Source of the DNA: Candidatus Zixiibacteriota bacterium
GTDB lineage: Bacteria > Zixibacteria > MSB-5A5 > GN15 > JAAZOE01
Direction of reading: 5' to 3'
Assembly: GCA_036480375.1 (NCBI GenBank)
Contig: JAZGGI010000026.1
Location: forward strand, 101,163-165,162
Length of the DNA stretch: 64,000 bases
The position numbers and the translations under genes were made by a program. Under the pieces are notes generated by a model that had not been told where the DNA came from, ran no database searches, and saw only the letters and a list, made by a program, of their open reading frames with translations. The first letter of the stretch is position 1, and each line of letters opens with the position of its first letter. Positions 9,345 to 18,338 of this stretch are shown here, in pieces.

Positions 9345-10514
9345 ATGAAATCTGCACCAACAGTAATGGTAAGCTCTACCTTTTATGACCTCAAACAAGT
9401 ACGGACTGATCTACATGAATTCATAGTTGATGAACTTGGATATATACCGCTTCTTTCGGAATTACCTTCATTTCCAGTAAATCCTAATGACGATACGATT
9501 GAAAATTGTCGAAATCGCGTCAAAGAAAATGCGGATATTTTGATTTTGGTAATTGGGGGGCGGTATGGTTCTATAAATGATAAAACCGAGAAATCAATCA
9601 CCAATCTTGAATACTTGGCTGCACTAAATAAGGGCATTCCAATATATGTATTTATTGAGAAAACCATATTGAATATACTTCCAATATGGAAAAAGAACCT
9701 ATCCGGGGATTTTTCTAATGTTGTAGATACTGAAAAACTGTTCGAATTTGTTGACAGTATCTATAATAAAGAGAGGGTTTGGGTATTTCCTTTCGAAACA
9801 GCGCAAGATATTATTAAAAGCTTAAGAATTCAATTTGCCTACCTATTTAATGATTCGCTAAAAGTCCGTAATCGTCTTGGCGGAACTGAACTCCCGGAAT
9901 ATTTCCATAAATTGACGTCAAAATCACTGCAACTTGCGCTTGAAAAACCGGATGCATGGGAGTATCGTTTGTTTTTTCAATCGTTTATAGATGAAGTAGA
10001 AAAAAGGGGCGATTTATTCAGAGAATATAGCGCAAATCTGAAAATAGAAACCTCAGAATTTGTGAAGAGCGAAGAAGCAGTCGATTGGATGCAAACCCGT
10101 CTTCACGAGTTAAAAGGGATATCATCGTCGGCTGAAGGTTTAATTAATGAACATGTCCAAAAAGCATTTGGAAAACCTGGTGAGCCTGGCAATGAGGAAG
10201 GTATTCTATGGGTTTCGTCTATGCTTGGGAAAATTCTAGAGAAAACAATCAAGTGGGCAATGCGAATTAATTGTGCCCATGTTGAATCCCCGTTCGATAG
10301 CTTGGTTCCCAAATTGGCCAAATTTGTTGAAGATATGATACCAAGATTTATGATGTTTCCAAAAGAGAATCTCAATAAGCTAGAAACCGCATTGTCGGAT
10401 GTCAGAAATGGAAATCCACAAGATATTGTGTTCAAATTGACTATGGATATTTCAAATGTTGATGAATTTAATAAGGCTGTGAAAAAGCTTGAAGCATATT
10501 TCAATTCAATATAG
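9345..10514 (+). CDS. DUF4062-domain protein, possible defence or signalling protein
   Basis: The start at 9345 is fixed by AGGAGG-type purines at 9329-9334. Of 389 residues the first 85 match the DUF4062 pattern: T-V-M-V-S-S-T-F-Y-D-L, R-x-D-L, then I-L-I-L-V-I-G-G-R-Y-G-S and S-I-T-N-L-E-Y-L-A-A. This domain has a TIR-like fold and usually heads NTPase proteins of the STAND/NLR type. Here it is followed only by about 280 mostly helical residues with no Walker motif. The gene is richer in A+T than its neighbours and lies next to a RAYT element, which fits acquired DNA. The function is unproven. Confidence 0.65.
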   Translation: MKSAPTVMVSSTFYDLKQVRTDLHEFIVDELGYIPLLSELPSFPVNPNDDTIENCRNRVKENADILILVIGGRYGSINDKTEKSITNLEYLAALNKGIPIYVFIEKTILNILPIWKKNLSGDFSNVVDTEKLFEFVDSIYNKERVWVFPFETAQDIIKSLRIQFAYLFNDSLKVRNRLGGTELPEYFHKLTSKSLQLALEKPDAWEYRLFFQSFIDEVEKRGDLFREYSANLKIETSEFVKSEEAVDWMQTRLHELKGISSSAEGLINEHVQKAFGKPGEPGNEEGILWVSSMLGKILEKTIKWAMRINCAHVESPFDSLVPKLAKFVEDMIPRFMMFPKENLNKLETALSDVRNGNPQDIVFKLTMDISNVDEFNKAVKKLEAYFNSI

Positions 10515-10578
10515 TTAATTCGCAAGTTGTATCAGTCAATAGGCAATGTTAGCTCGTGTATAGAAACTGAGCAGAAAG

Positions 10579-10620
10579 TAGGTCGGGTTCCGAATAAGCG
10601 CAGCGAATGAGAAACCCGAC
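10579..10620 (+). repeat. REP hairpin, left copy flanking the RAYT gene
   Basis: The hairpin has arms GTCGGGTT and AACCCGAC and a GTAG-type head. It is the inverted counterpart of the copy at 11113-11155: the outer 17 and the inner 10 bases match on reverse complement. It ends a few bases before the transposase start. Confidence 0.85.
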
Positions 10621-10628
10621 AACTACAT

Positions 10629-11108
10629 ATGAAATCATTGCGACGATTTAATATCCACAATACTTATTACTTCATCACATGCGTAACTTACAAACGACAT
10701 AAAATCCTTCTCGATGATCCGAATTTATTCTGGCGATGCTGGAAATTTGATAAACCTACAGCCTGGGTCATATTGCCCGATCATTTTCATTCATTGATAA
10801 ACATAAATAATGTTGACATCTCAAAAATAATGCATGATTTCAAAATTACATATTCACGATATTTCAGGAATAAATATGGACCCGGAAGAGTATGGCAAAA
10901 TCGGTTCTGGGATCATATTATCAGAGATCAAAACGATTTCAATCGCCATATAGATTATATCCATTTTAATCCTGTTAAACACGGATTGGTTATCGATCCA
11001 TTTGTTTTTGAGCATTCTTCACTTGTCGGTTATTTCGCAAAAGGATATTATAATAGGGATTGGGGAGTAATTGATATTCCCGAATTTAATGATGATTTTG
11101 GAGAATAG
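10629..11108 (+). CDS. REP-associated tyrosine transposase (RAYT)
   Basis: A 159-residue Y1-type single-strand transposase related to the IS200/IS605 TnpA group. The metal-binding HuH motif is seen as P-D-H-F-H-S-L near residue 57. The catalytic Tyr is in H-I-D-Y-I-H-F-N-P-V-K-H-G-L, the most conserved family block. RAYTs recognise REP hairpins, and this gene is bracketed by two inverted copies. It appears intact and may still act on its repeats. Confidence 0.88.
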   Translation: MKSLRRFNIHNTYYFITCVTYKRHKILLDDPNLFWRCWKFDKPTAWVILPDHFHSLININNVDISKIMHDFKITYSRYFRNKYGPGRVWQNRFWDHIIRDQNDFNRHIDYIHFNPVKHGLVIDPFVFEHSSLVGYFAKGYYNRDWGVIDIPEFNDDFGE

Positions 11109-11112
11109 ATAT

Positions 11113-11155
11113 GTCGGGTTTCTCACTCATTTAGTTCGTTCGGAACCCGACCTAC
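11113..11155 (-). repeat. REP hairpin, right copy flanking the RAYT gene
   Basis: Reads on the minus strand as GTAGGTCGGGTTCCGAA followed by a variable loop and GAGAAACCCGAC. This is the inverted partner of 10579-10620. It starts five bases after the transposase stop codon and could also act as a terminator hairpin. Confidence 0.85.
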
Positions 11156-11382
11156 CGGATCAACTGCGACGGCGCGTGCAATATAGGCGACGCTGTTTAC
11201 ATTGTAAATTATGTTTTCAACAGCGGCCCGCCGCCCCCCGAAGTCTGCTGCGAATTTTAATCCAACAACATTAAATAGCCCGTAGCGAAAACTCTCGAGT
11301 TGTCTCTACATAATTAAGTCCGTGAGGTACACCCATTAATTCATTGAACTTTCATTAAAACAGACTTATCTTAGGCCCGATC

Positions 11383-12255
11383 ATGGTAAAGAATATCTTT
11401 CAATTATTGCGTCCGCATCAATGGATCAAAAACGGCATTGTCTTAACCGGGCTAATCTTTTCCGGAAGCGCCGACATCCCCGATAAAGCTATAACGGCTT
11501 TTATCGCCGCCGGATTATTCTGTCTCCTGTCATCGGCCGTATATATCATCAACGATATCGTCGACGCGGAGGCCGACCGCAATCACCCGCGTAAAGCCAA
11601 GCGCCCGATCGCATCGGGCCGAGTATCAAAATCAACCGCAGCGGTTTTGGCATTAATCCTTGCCGTGGGAACATTAGGCGGGGCTTATTTTCTAAATTGG
11701 GAATTTTTCTTAACCGCCGTCGGTTATTTTATCCTGCAAATCGCCTATACATTTCACCTGAAGCATATTGTTATAATCGATGTCATGTCAATCGCGGCCG
11801 GATTTGTCCTAAGAGCTTTTGCCGGAGCGGTTGTTATTGATGTCAATTTCTCCGGCTGGCTTTTGATTACTTCTTTTCTTCTCGCGCTCTTTCTGGGATT
11901 CGGCAAACGACGCCATGAAATCGTAATGCTGGAAGAAGGAAGCAAAAATCACCGGCGTATCCTTGAAAGTTATTCAAGCTATTTTCTCGACCAATTAATG
12001 GGTATCGTCACACCCGCCATTTTGGTCTGCTACCTGCTATATGCTATTTCCTCGGATGTCCAGATGCGACTGGGAACCGAATATTTTTATCTAACCGCGC
12101 CGTTTGTTTTCTACGGCATTTTCAGATATATTTATCTGATCTATCAGGAACAAAAGGGTGGCTCCCCTACCCGTATCCTGATTACCGATCGCCCGATATT
12201 GCTGACCGTTATCTTATGGTTGCTTTGCTCAATTTTGCTACTTTATTATTCGTGA
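11383..12255 (+). CDS. UbiA-family prenyltransferase, decaprenyl-phosphate phosphoribosyltransferase-like
   Basis: 290 residues with eight or nine hydrophobic segments. The first UbiA Asp-rich motif is N-D-I-V-D-A-E-A-D-R-N-H-P and is followed by K-R-P-I-A-S-G. These are the signatures of the DPPR synthase branch, which transfers 5-phosphoribose from PRPP to polyprenyl phosphate. A second motif occurs near residue 128 (I-I-D-V-M-S-I-A-A-G-F). In actinobacteria the product leads to decaprenyl-phospho-arabinose. No DprE-type gene is visible here, so the end product is unknown. Confidence 0.75.
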   Translation: MVKNIFQLLRPHQWIKNGIVLTGLIFSGSADIPDKAITAFIAAGLFCLLSSAVYIINDIVDAEADRNHPRKAKRPIASGRVSKSTAAVLALILAVGTLGGAYFLNWEFFLTAVGYFILQIAYTFHLKHIVIIDVMSIAAGFVLRAFAGAVVIDVNFSGWLLITSFLLALFLGFGKRRHEIVMLEEGSKNHRRILESYSSYFLDQLMGIVTPAILVCYLLYAISSDVQMRLGTEYFYLTAPFVFYGIFRYIYLIYQEQKGGSPTRILITDRPILLTVILWLLCSILLLYYS

Positions 12256-12371
12256 GCAAAGCCGATAATTTGACCTATAATTGGCCAAAGGCAGTGGCGG
12301 TGATTTATTGACTTTGCAGCCAATCCTGCCTATAATTATAGAGAATTTTGAAGAAATAAGTTTGAGGAATT

Positions 12372-12851
12372 ATGGCTGATTCGAATGAAGTTTACGTGTC
12401 CGAAGAAGGACTGAAAAAAATGAAAGCGGACCTGCACCGCTTAAAACACGAAGAGCGTCCTAAAATTGTCGCCGAAATTAAGCGAGCCCGGGAAATGGGA
12501 GACTTGTCCGAGAATGCCGAATACCATGCCGCCAAGGAAGTCCAGACTCATATCGAACGGCAGATCGCTGATCTTGAATTCAAACTTTCGCGTGTTAAAG
12601 TAATCAAGCGGGATGAAGTTGCCAAAGGTAAGGCCTATTTATTCGCTAAGGTGACCGTTGTTGACGTCGACGACGAAGACGATGAAGAAACCTACACTTT
12701 AGTTCCCCCCGATGAAATTGATGTCGCCAATAATCATATCTCTATCGAATCGCCCATCGGCGTCGGGTTGCGTGGAAAAGAAGTCGGGGATATCGCCGAA
12801 ATTCAGGTCCCGGCGGGAACGATCAAATTTAAGATTACCAGGATAGAATAA
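12372..12851 (+). CDS. greA: Transcription elongation factor GreA
   Basis: Rescues backtracked RNA polymerase by stimulating transcript cleavage. The 159-residue length is standard. An N-terminal coiled coil (about 8-75) carries the family tip R-E-M-G-D-L-S-E-N-A-E-Y-H-A-A, with the acidic pair Asp and Glu that reach the polymerase active site. The C-terminal FKBP-like domain ends G-T-I-K-F-K-I-T. Its own GAGG ribosome-binding site precedes the ATG. Monocistronic by position. Confidence 0.95.
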   Translation: MADSNEVYVSEEGLKKMKADLHRLKHEERPKIVAEIKRAREMGDLSENAEYHAAKEVQTHIERQIADLEFKLSRVKVIKRDEVAKGKAYLFAKVTVVDVDDEDDEETYTLVPPDEIDVANNHISIESPIGVGLRGKEVGDIAEIQVPAGTIKFKITRIE

Positions 12852-13099
12852 CTGACTAAACGAATCCTTTGTACCACAGGGTACATAATTTCCATTTCGT
12901 ACACTACTTACTTTTGCTCATCACCTATTACGCTATTTCAATCGTATGTTATTTAAGGGGTTGTCAAGCGTTTGAAGACATCGCACAGCAGGCACGTAAT
13001 TTGATTGTTCTAATGTGGAGGATAAATATTATTTTCAAATTCTGTGCGATTTGATTATATTTTATCAGATTCCTTATTCTGTCGCACGCGGGAGGGTTT

Positions 13100-14407
13100 A
13101 TGAAAAAACTATTTGTTTATTTAATCATCGTTTTGGCGGGGTTAATCTGCCTTCAATGTTCAAAAATTATCGAGCCGTTCAACACTAATGTTAGGCCCGG
13201 TTCAGACGATAATAACCCGGGCTTGGATCCGGAATATCCCGACCCGGGATCGGATCGCACCCCCGAGCAATTTACCGCGGCCGAAAAAAGCCTGGTCAAC
13301 TCGACCAACTCATTCGGCCTCAAACTATTTAAAAATATCAACAATACCACACCCAATGACAAAAACCTGTTTATCTCTCCCTTGTCCGTTTCTTATGCCC
13401 TGGGAATGGCATATAATGGGGCAGGCGGCGAAACCAAAGAAGCGATTGCCTCAACCCTTGAACTGCCCGAATTATCACCAATTGAGATTAATTTAAGCTA
13501 CAAAAACCTGACTCAGATATTAGGCAATCTTGATGAATACGTAACATTTAAAATCGCCAATTCAATCTGGTACCGTAACGGTTTTCCCGTAAAGCAAAGT
13601 TTTCTCGATATAAATCAGGATTATTTCTCAGCTTCTGTCCGAGCCCTGGATTTCAATAATTCATCTTCGGCCGAAACCATAAACAATTGGGTTGATATAA
13701 ACACTAACGGCAAAATTACCAATATTATCAATCCCCCGATTGATCCGCTAACAATGATGTATTTAATTAATGCCATATATTTCAAGGGGGGCTGGTCGCT
13801 GCCTTTTGATTCTGATTATAATTTCGATATGGATTTTACCCGTGAAGACGGCTCCAAAGTATTAAGGACGTTTATGCGAGCCGACACGACTTTTAGTTTC
13901 ACCGAAAATGATCTGTTTCAGGCAATCGAATTGATGTACGGCGACAGCTCTTTTTCCATTGCCATTTTGCTTCCTCGTCCGGAACATACCGTCAATGATA
14001 TTCTGTCTCAATTGAATAACGAATCCTGGAGCTCATGGATGTCGCAACTGGAAAATCAATCGGTTTACCTGAAGTTGCCGAAGTTTAAATTCAAGTATGA
14101 TATCAGTCTTAAGAGTATTCTCGCTTCAATGGGAATGAATATCGCTTTCCAACCGTTTGTCGCCGATTTTACCCCCATCGCGGATGTTAATGATTTGCAT
14201 ATCAGTGATGTTTTCCATAAGACATTTGTACAACTCGACGAAGAAGGAACCGAGGCGGCAGCTGTTACCGTCGTGATTATTAGTACTACTTCGATTGATC
14301 CGACTCCATATATAACCATTAATCGCCCGTTCTTGTTCGCGATTCGAGAACGAGTATCCGGTACGATTATATTTATGGGTAAAGTCGCCGATCCGGTGTG
14401 GGAGTAA
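13100..14407 (+). CDS. Serpin, exported and possibly lipid-anchored
   Basis: A 435-residue serine-protease-inhibitor-fold protein. An N-terminal export signal ends at Cys20 (L-I-C-L-Q-C), a weak lipobox because Gln precedes the Cys. A Pro/Gly/Asp-rich linker of about 40 residues follows. The serpin domain includes N-L-F-I-S-P-L-S-V-S-Y-A-L and, near the C terminus, the hinge E-E-G-T-E-A-A-A-V-T, typical of inhibitory rather than non-inhibitory members. Counting from the hinge puts the scissile bond near Thr-Ser in I-S-T-T-S. It ends G-K-V-A-D-P. A good GGGAGGG site precedes the ATG. Targets are unknown. Confidence 0.92.
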   Translation: MKKLFVYLIIVLAGLICLQCSKIIEPFNTNVRPGSDDNNPGLDPEYPDPGSDRTPEQFTAAEKSLVNSTNSFGLKLFKNINNTTPNDKNLFISPLSVSYALGMAYNGAGGETKEAIASTLELPELSPIEINLSYKNLTQILGNLDEYVTFKIANSIWYRNGFPVKQSFLDINQDYFSASVRALDFNNSSSAETINNWVDINTNGKITNIINPPIDPLTMMYLINAIYFKGGWSLPFDSDYNFDMDFTREDGSKVLRTFMRADTTFSFTENDLFQAIELMYGDSSFSIAILLPRPEHTVNDILSQLNNESWSSWMSQLENQSVYLKLPKFKFKYDISLKSILASMGMNIAFQPFVADFTPIADVNDLHISDVFHKTFVQLDEEGTEAAAVTVVIISTTSIDPTPYITINRPFLFAIRERVSGTIIFMGKVADPVWE

Positions 14408-14468
14408 TTATTATGAATAGATTATCGGGCGGCCCATTTTATTATATGCGGCCACCATTGTCTTTTCA

Positions 14469-14816
14469 CTAATAATTCCCGCGATTGGGGACAATGCATA
14501 TCATAATAAAATCATCGTTGTTTGGATTTGAATATTGATGCTCGGTGTTGGGCGGGACGTAAGCAAACGCCCCCCGGACCAAATCATGTTTAACGCGGTC
14601 AATTTCAAGCGTACCTTTCCCGGAAATAACATAATTAACATGTTCCCAATCATGGCTGTGTTTGGGAGTGTGGCCGTCTTTTTTTAACGTAAATACGCGC
14701 AGCGTATTCTCGCTCCAGCCCTGTTCCGGCCCGACGGGAACCTGCCTGCAAACATTGGCGATCCCCTCTCCGGTAATTTCATCTTTGGTAATTTCATCTA
14801 TATGCTTGATGTACAA
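14469..14816 (-). CDS. Small cupin-domain protein
   Basis: 115 residues forming one cupin barrel. Motif 1 is H-T-P-K-H-S-H-D-W-E-H-V-N-Y-V-I-S-G, with His residues positioned for a metal, and motif 2 is A-Y-V-P-P-N-T-E-H-Q-Y. The start is a TTG at 14816, chosen because a strong GAGGAGG sits just upstream of it. The protein is probably a stand-alone metal-binding cupin; enzyme or sensor role cannot be told. It lies convergent to the serpin gene. Confidence 0.75.
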   Translation of the reverse strand: MYIKHIDEITKDEITGEGIANVCRQVPVGPEQGWSENTLRVFTLKKDGHTPKHSHDWEHVNYVISGKGTLEIDRVKHDLVRGAFAYVPPNTEHQYSNPNNDDFIMICIVPNRGNY

Positions 14817-14894
14817 TTTATTCCTCCTCGTAAGCGGGTAATATTTCTATGATTTCAAACGACTCATAAATTATAATCGTTTGGATAAAAAAAT

Positions 14895-14914
14895 CCCGCC
14901 TGAAAAAAGACGGG
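14895..14914 (-). terminator. Intrinsic terminator of dnaN
   Basis: The minus strand reads CCCGTCT, a six-base loop, AGGCGGG and then a run of seven T. This 7-bp stem with a U-tract lies directly after the dnaN stop codon. The opposite strand also has a T-run, so it may work both ways. Confidence 0.8.
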
Positions 14915-14935
14915 GTTTTTAATTTTGCTGTCCTT

Positions 14936-16048
14936 TTATTCCGTCAACCGAAGCGGCATTAAAAGACAAAGATAATCATCTTTCGGGGTTTCAGTTGAAT
15001 AAATGATACCGGCTGAAACCGGACTGGATAATTCAAAAACCACTTCATCGCTGTCAATCTTATTTAATATATCAGCGACATACCCGGCGTTATAACCGAT
15101 CTCTATTGATTCGCCTTTGTATTCACATGGCAGGTTCTCTTTTGCCTCGCCACCAACATCGGTATTTGTCGTAGATAAATTGAGCTTATTATTCTTAACC
15201 CCGAACTTCACCTGATGGGTAAGTGAATTCGAAAGAATCGATACGCGCCTGACTGAGGAAGATAAATCACTGCGCGAGATAATCATTTTTTTATCTAATT
15301 TTTCCGGAATTACGGCTTCGAAATTCGGATACGGCCCCTCAATTAGCCGGGAGCTTACAATTGTATCCCCCAGATTAAAAATTATTCGGTTTTCCTCAAA
15401 AATAATCCCCACACTTTCTTCATCATCGCCGATAAATTTTGGTATCAGGTCGAGGACTTTAGGGGGGATAATGACATCCTCATTTAGACCTTTTAGTTTT
15501 TTGTTCTCCAGAGTGACGCGAGCAAGGCGATGACCGTCAGTCGCCACCATCGTCATGCGGTCTCCCTTGGTTTGCCATAGGACGCCATTCAGAGCCGGGC
15601 GGGTTTCATCATTACTGCAGGCAAAAGTTGTGCGGGTAATCATCTCAACTAAAGAATCAGATTCAACGTTAACCTGTTTTTTTAAATTAACCACCGGTAA
15701 TTCAGGAAATTCATCCGGAGAGATTGCTCCCAACTTATAGTTCCCATTGGGGACTTTAAGCTCGACTCGATTGGAAGTTCCCTCAAGGGAAATATCGGAT
15801 TCGGGAAGATCCTTAACGATATCAAATAACATTCTTCCGGGGATAACCGCCGAACCTTTTTTCTCAACATTCGCTTCAAAGGTGGTAGTAATTGTAACGT
15901 CCAAATCAGTAGCGGATATTTTTATCTTTTTATCCAAACATTCCAATAGAATATTCGATAAAATAGGTAAAGTTGATTTTGAGGGAACTACCGTCAAAAC
16001 CGATTGAAGGTGTTTTGTCAATCTCGATTTGGGTAGTGAAAATTTCAT
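14936..16048 (-). CDS. dnaN: DNA polymerase III beta subunit (sliding clamp) DnaN
   Basis: 370 residues from the ATG at 16048, chosen for the AAGGAGC site seven bases before it. It forms the ring clamp that holds the replicative polymerase. The N-terminal M-K-F-S-L-P-K-S-R-L and central N-G-V-L-W-Q-T-K-G-D and A-T-D-G-H-R-L-A motifs are the beta-clamp landmarks. The C-terminal L-M-P-L-R-L matches the conserved M-P-M/L-R-L end. It follows dnaA on the same strand, the usual origin-linked order. Confidence 0.96.
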   Translation of the reverse strand: MKFSLPKSRLTKHLQSVLTVVPSKSTLPILSNILLECLDKKIKISATDLDVTITTTFEANVEKKGSAVIPGRMLFDIVKDLPESDISLEGTSNRVELKVPNGNYKLGAISPDEFPELPVVNLKKQVNVESDSLVEMITRTTFACSNDETRPALNGVLWQTKGDRMTMVATDGHRLARVTLENKKLKGLNEDVIIPPKVLDLIPKFIGDDEESVGIIFEENRIIFNLGDTIVSSRLIEGPYPNFEAVIPEKLDKKMIISRSDLSSSVRRVSILSNSLTHQVKFGVKNNKLNLSTTNTDVGGEAKENLPCEYKGESIEIGYNAGYVADILNKIDSDEVVFELSSPVSAGIIYSTETPKDDYLCLLMPLRLTE

Positions 16049-16333
16049 AGAATGCTCCTTAATAAATCTCCCGGCGAAACTATCCACATTATCTTTTTAT
16101 ATTATTCTCTTATATATCTAAAAGATAATAATAATTAGTCTTGTGGATATGTGGAAATTATCGTGTCAATCAGTATAAACTCCTGTAAAGATTGATTTTT
16201 TCGTGTCTTCGTAAGATATAACACCGTTGGAAATGTTGTCAACAACAGTTTTTTCACGTTGTCTTTTCAACACTATATTTCTTATTGTCTGCCGTATACA
16301 AATTTTCACAAATATTTCAACCACATACTCACA
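16049..16333 (-). promoter_or_regulatory. dnaA-dnaN spacer with DnaA-box-like sites
   Basis: About 285 AT-rich bases. CTATCCACA at 16080-16088 and, in inverse, TGTGGATAT at 16142-16150 are each one mismatch from the DnaA box TTATCCACA. This suggests autoregulation by DnaA or a second part of the origin. No gene is seen. Confidence 0.5.
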
Positions 16334-17716
16334 TTAGTTTGACAGACTGTTTTGTATCGATTCCAGCCTTCTCCGAAAGCCGCTATCGGATAGATTCATT
16401 TTTTCGATCAGATTACAGGCGTGAATAACGGTACTATGATCCCGCCCGCCGAACGCATCGCCTATCGATTTCAGTGAATTACCGGTGAGATTTCGGGAAA
16501 GATACATAGCTACTTGGCGAGCCAGAACAATATTCTGTGTCTTTTTACGAGCTGAAAGCATATCAATTTCAACGTCAAAACTGTCGGAGACTTTCCTTTT
16601 AATGGCCTTGATGGAAATTATCTTCTTACGTGTTCGAAAAGTGTCGGAAAGAACCCTCTCGGCCATTTCAAGATTCAGCTCCTCGCCTCGCAAAGAAGCG
16701 TAAGCCAAGATACGGATAAGAGAACCTTCCAGCTCCCGAATATTGGTCGTGACCGAATCGGCGATGTACGAGATAACGTCCTCCCCGACGATAATGTATT
16801 CCGCCTCAACCTTGCGATTCAAAATTGCCATTCGGGTTTCCAGATCCGGAGGCTGAATATCGGTTACCAGTCCACTTGAAAAGCGAGACAAGAGACGCTC
16901 TTCCATACCCTTAATATCCCTGGGGGCGCGATCGGATGTAAGGATAATTTGCTTTCCGACATTATACAGAGCATTAAAAGTATGGAAAAATTGCTCCTGA
17001 GTCGATTCTTTACCGGCGAAAAACTGAGTATCGTCAATTAACAGCACATCGACGTTACGGTATCGGTTGACAAAATCGCTGGTGGTATTACGTGAAATCG
17101 AGTAAATAAAATCTGAAGTAAATTTTTCCGAAGTCGCGTAAAGAATTCTCTTAGTTAAATCGTTTTTGAGAATATAATGTCCAATACCCTGAAGCAAATG
17201 AGTTTTCCCCAATCCCACTCCGCCATAGATATATAGCGGATTATATTTTGTTTTGCCGGGCGCTTCGGCTACCGCCAAAGAGGCGGCGTATGGGAATTGA
17301 TTGAAATTTCCAACGACCAGATTTTCAAAAGTATATCTGTCGTTGAGCATACCGGCGGCGTTATGGTTACTTCTACTTATAGCGGGAATATTGGAATGTG
17401 AAGAATGTTCGGACGAAACCGACATTTGGCGAAAATTAAACTCTGTCTGTCCCGAATCCTCGTTTTTAACTGAAAAACAATAAGGAACACTCTCTCCATG
17501 CGATTGAATAATTGCTTCATCAATCAGCCCAGAGTAATGCTCCCGAATCCACTCCGCCACAAATTGGTTGGGAACAATGATTTGCAACTCCCCGTTGCCG
17601 TCCGAAGCGCCCTTGGTTTGTTTCAGCCAGGTAGCAAACGATTGCTTTTTTATGCGTCGTGAAAGATACTGCAAACAATCATCCCATATTTTTTGGTGAT
17701 CCCCTGAGATCGTCAT
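16334..17716 (-). CDS. dnaA: Chromosomal replication initiator DnaA
   Basis: 460 residues in the four-domain DnaA order. Domain I begins W-D-D-C-L-Q-Y-L. Domain II is a short Ser/Asn-rich linker (about 90-125). Domain III is an AAA+ ATPase with Walker A G-G-V-G-L-G-K-T (165-172) and Walker B L-L-I-D-D. Domain IV holds the DnaA signature G-G-R-D-H-S-T-V-I-H-A near the C terminus. It binds TTATCCACA boxes and opens the origin; such boxes lie just upstream. Because the gene is beside dnaN, this is very likely the replication-origin locus. Confidence 0.97.
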   Translation of the reverse strand: MTISGDHQKIWDDCLQYLSRRIKKQSFATWLKQTKGASDGNGELQIIVPNQFVAEWIREHYSGLIDEAIIQSHGESVPYCFSVKNEDSGQTEFNFRQMSVSSEHSSHSNIPAISRSNHNAAGMLNDRYTFENLVVGNFNQFPYAASLAVAEAPGKTKYNPLYIYGGVGLGKTHLLQGIGHYILKNDLTKRILYATSEKFTSDFIYSISRNTTSDFVNRYRNVDVLLIDDTQFFAGKESTQEQFFHTFNALYNVGKQIILTSDRAPRDIKGMEERLLSRFSSGLVTDIQPPDLETRMAILNRKVEAEYIIVGEDVISYIADSVTTNIRELEGSLIRILAYASLRGEELNLEMAERVLSDTFRTRKKIISIKAIKRKVSDSFDVEIDMLSARKKTQNIVLARQVAMYLSRNLTGNSLKSIGDAFGGRDHSTVIHACNLIEKMNLSDSGFRRRLESIQNSLSN

Positions 17717-18297
17717 AAGGTACTACCCCCCAAGCGATGTTTTCCACAAATAACGTTGATAACTAATTTTTCGCAAATTACCCCTAATCAACGTGTTATC
17801 GGTGGTGTGAAGGCGGTAAGGCTGAGTTTTCCACAACATTGAGATTTCTCCCTGAAATAATCACGTTGAACGCCATACAAGTATGGAACCCTTAAAAGTT
17901 ATCCACATCTTTTTAACACATTATCGTTCATTGAGTTCCATCAATATTATAGAGTAATTACCGCACCCTGTCAAGGGGCTGATTAACAATTAAAATCCAA
18001 TTCAATCCAACTTATTAAGATTAAATGGGTTCCGGTTAAAAGTTTTTTGCCGTGAGTGTTGATAATTATGGGATCTTTTAAATAATCAAAAACAAAAATT
18101 TTGTAACATTAATTCGCACAGTCAGTAATAGCCCTATCCCTTAAATGGCACAAAACATCGCGGGAAATGAATAAACAGCGATTCAATCCAGTTAATATCG
18201 AATAGCCCTTAATAATAGTTGTCCAACATAATATCCAAACCACGACGTCCATTTTACGATCGGGCTATGGTATCAGAGAGAGAATTAAGGCGGAAAA
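17717..18297. other. Probable replication origin (oriC) region
   Basis: About 580 bases without a gene, upstream of dnaA. A perfect DnaA box TTATCCACA lies at 17899-17907. One-mismatch boxes TTTTCCACA lie at 17740-17748 and 17827-17835, all in the same orientation. Downstream of them (17940-18120) is a markedly AT-rich stretch that could serve as the unwinding element. The dnaA-dnaN linkage supports the call, but GC-skew was not computed. Confidence 0.65.
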
Positions 18298-18326
18298 ATC
18301 GCATCGGATGTTTAATCCGATGCGAT
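18298..18326 (-). terminator. Intrinsic terminator of the Rrf2 gene
   Basis: A perfect 12-bp stem, ATCGCATCGGAT against ATCCGATGCGAT, with a five-base loop. On the minus strand it is followed by TTTTT (18297-18293). It lies 13 bases past the Rrf2 stop. Confidence 0.88.
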
Positions 18327-18338
18327 TTATAAATACTT

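Noticed and set aside
12869..13054. Small frame between greA and the serpin gene
   Set aside because: No ribosome-binding site, mixed composition and no known family.
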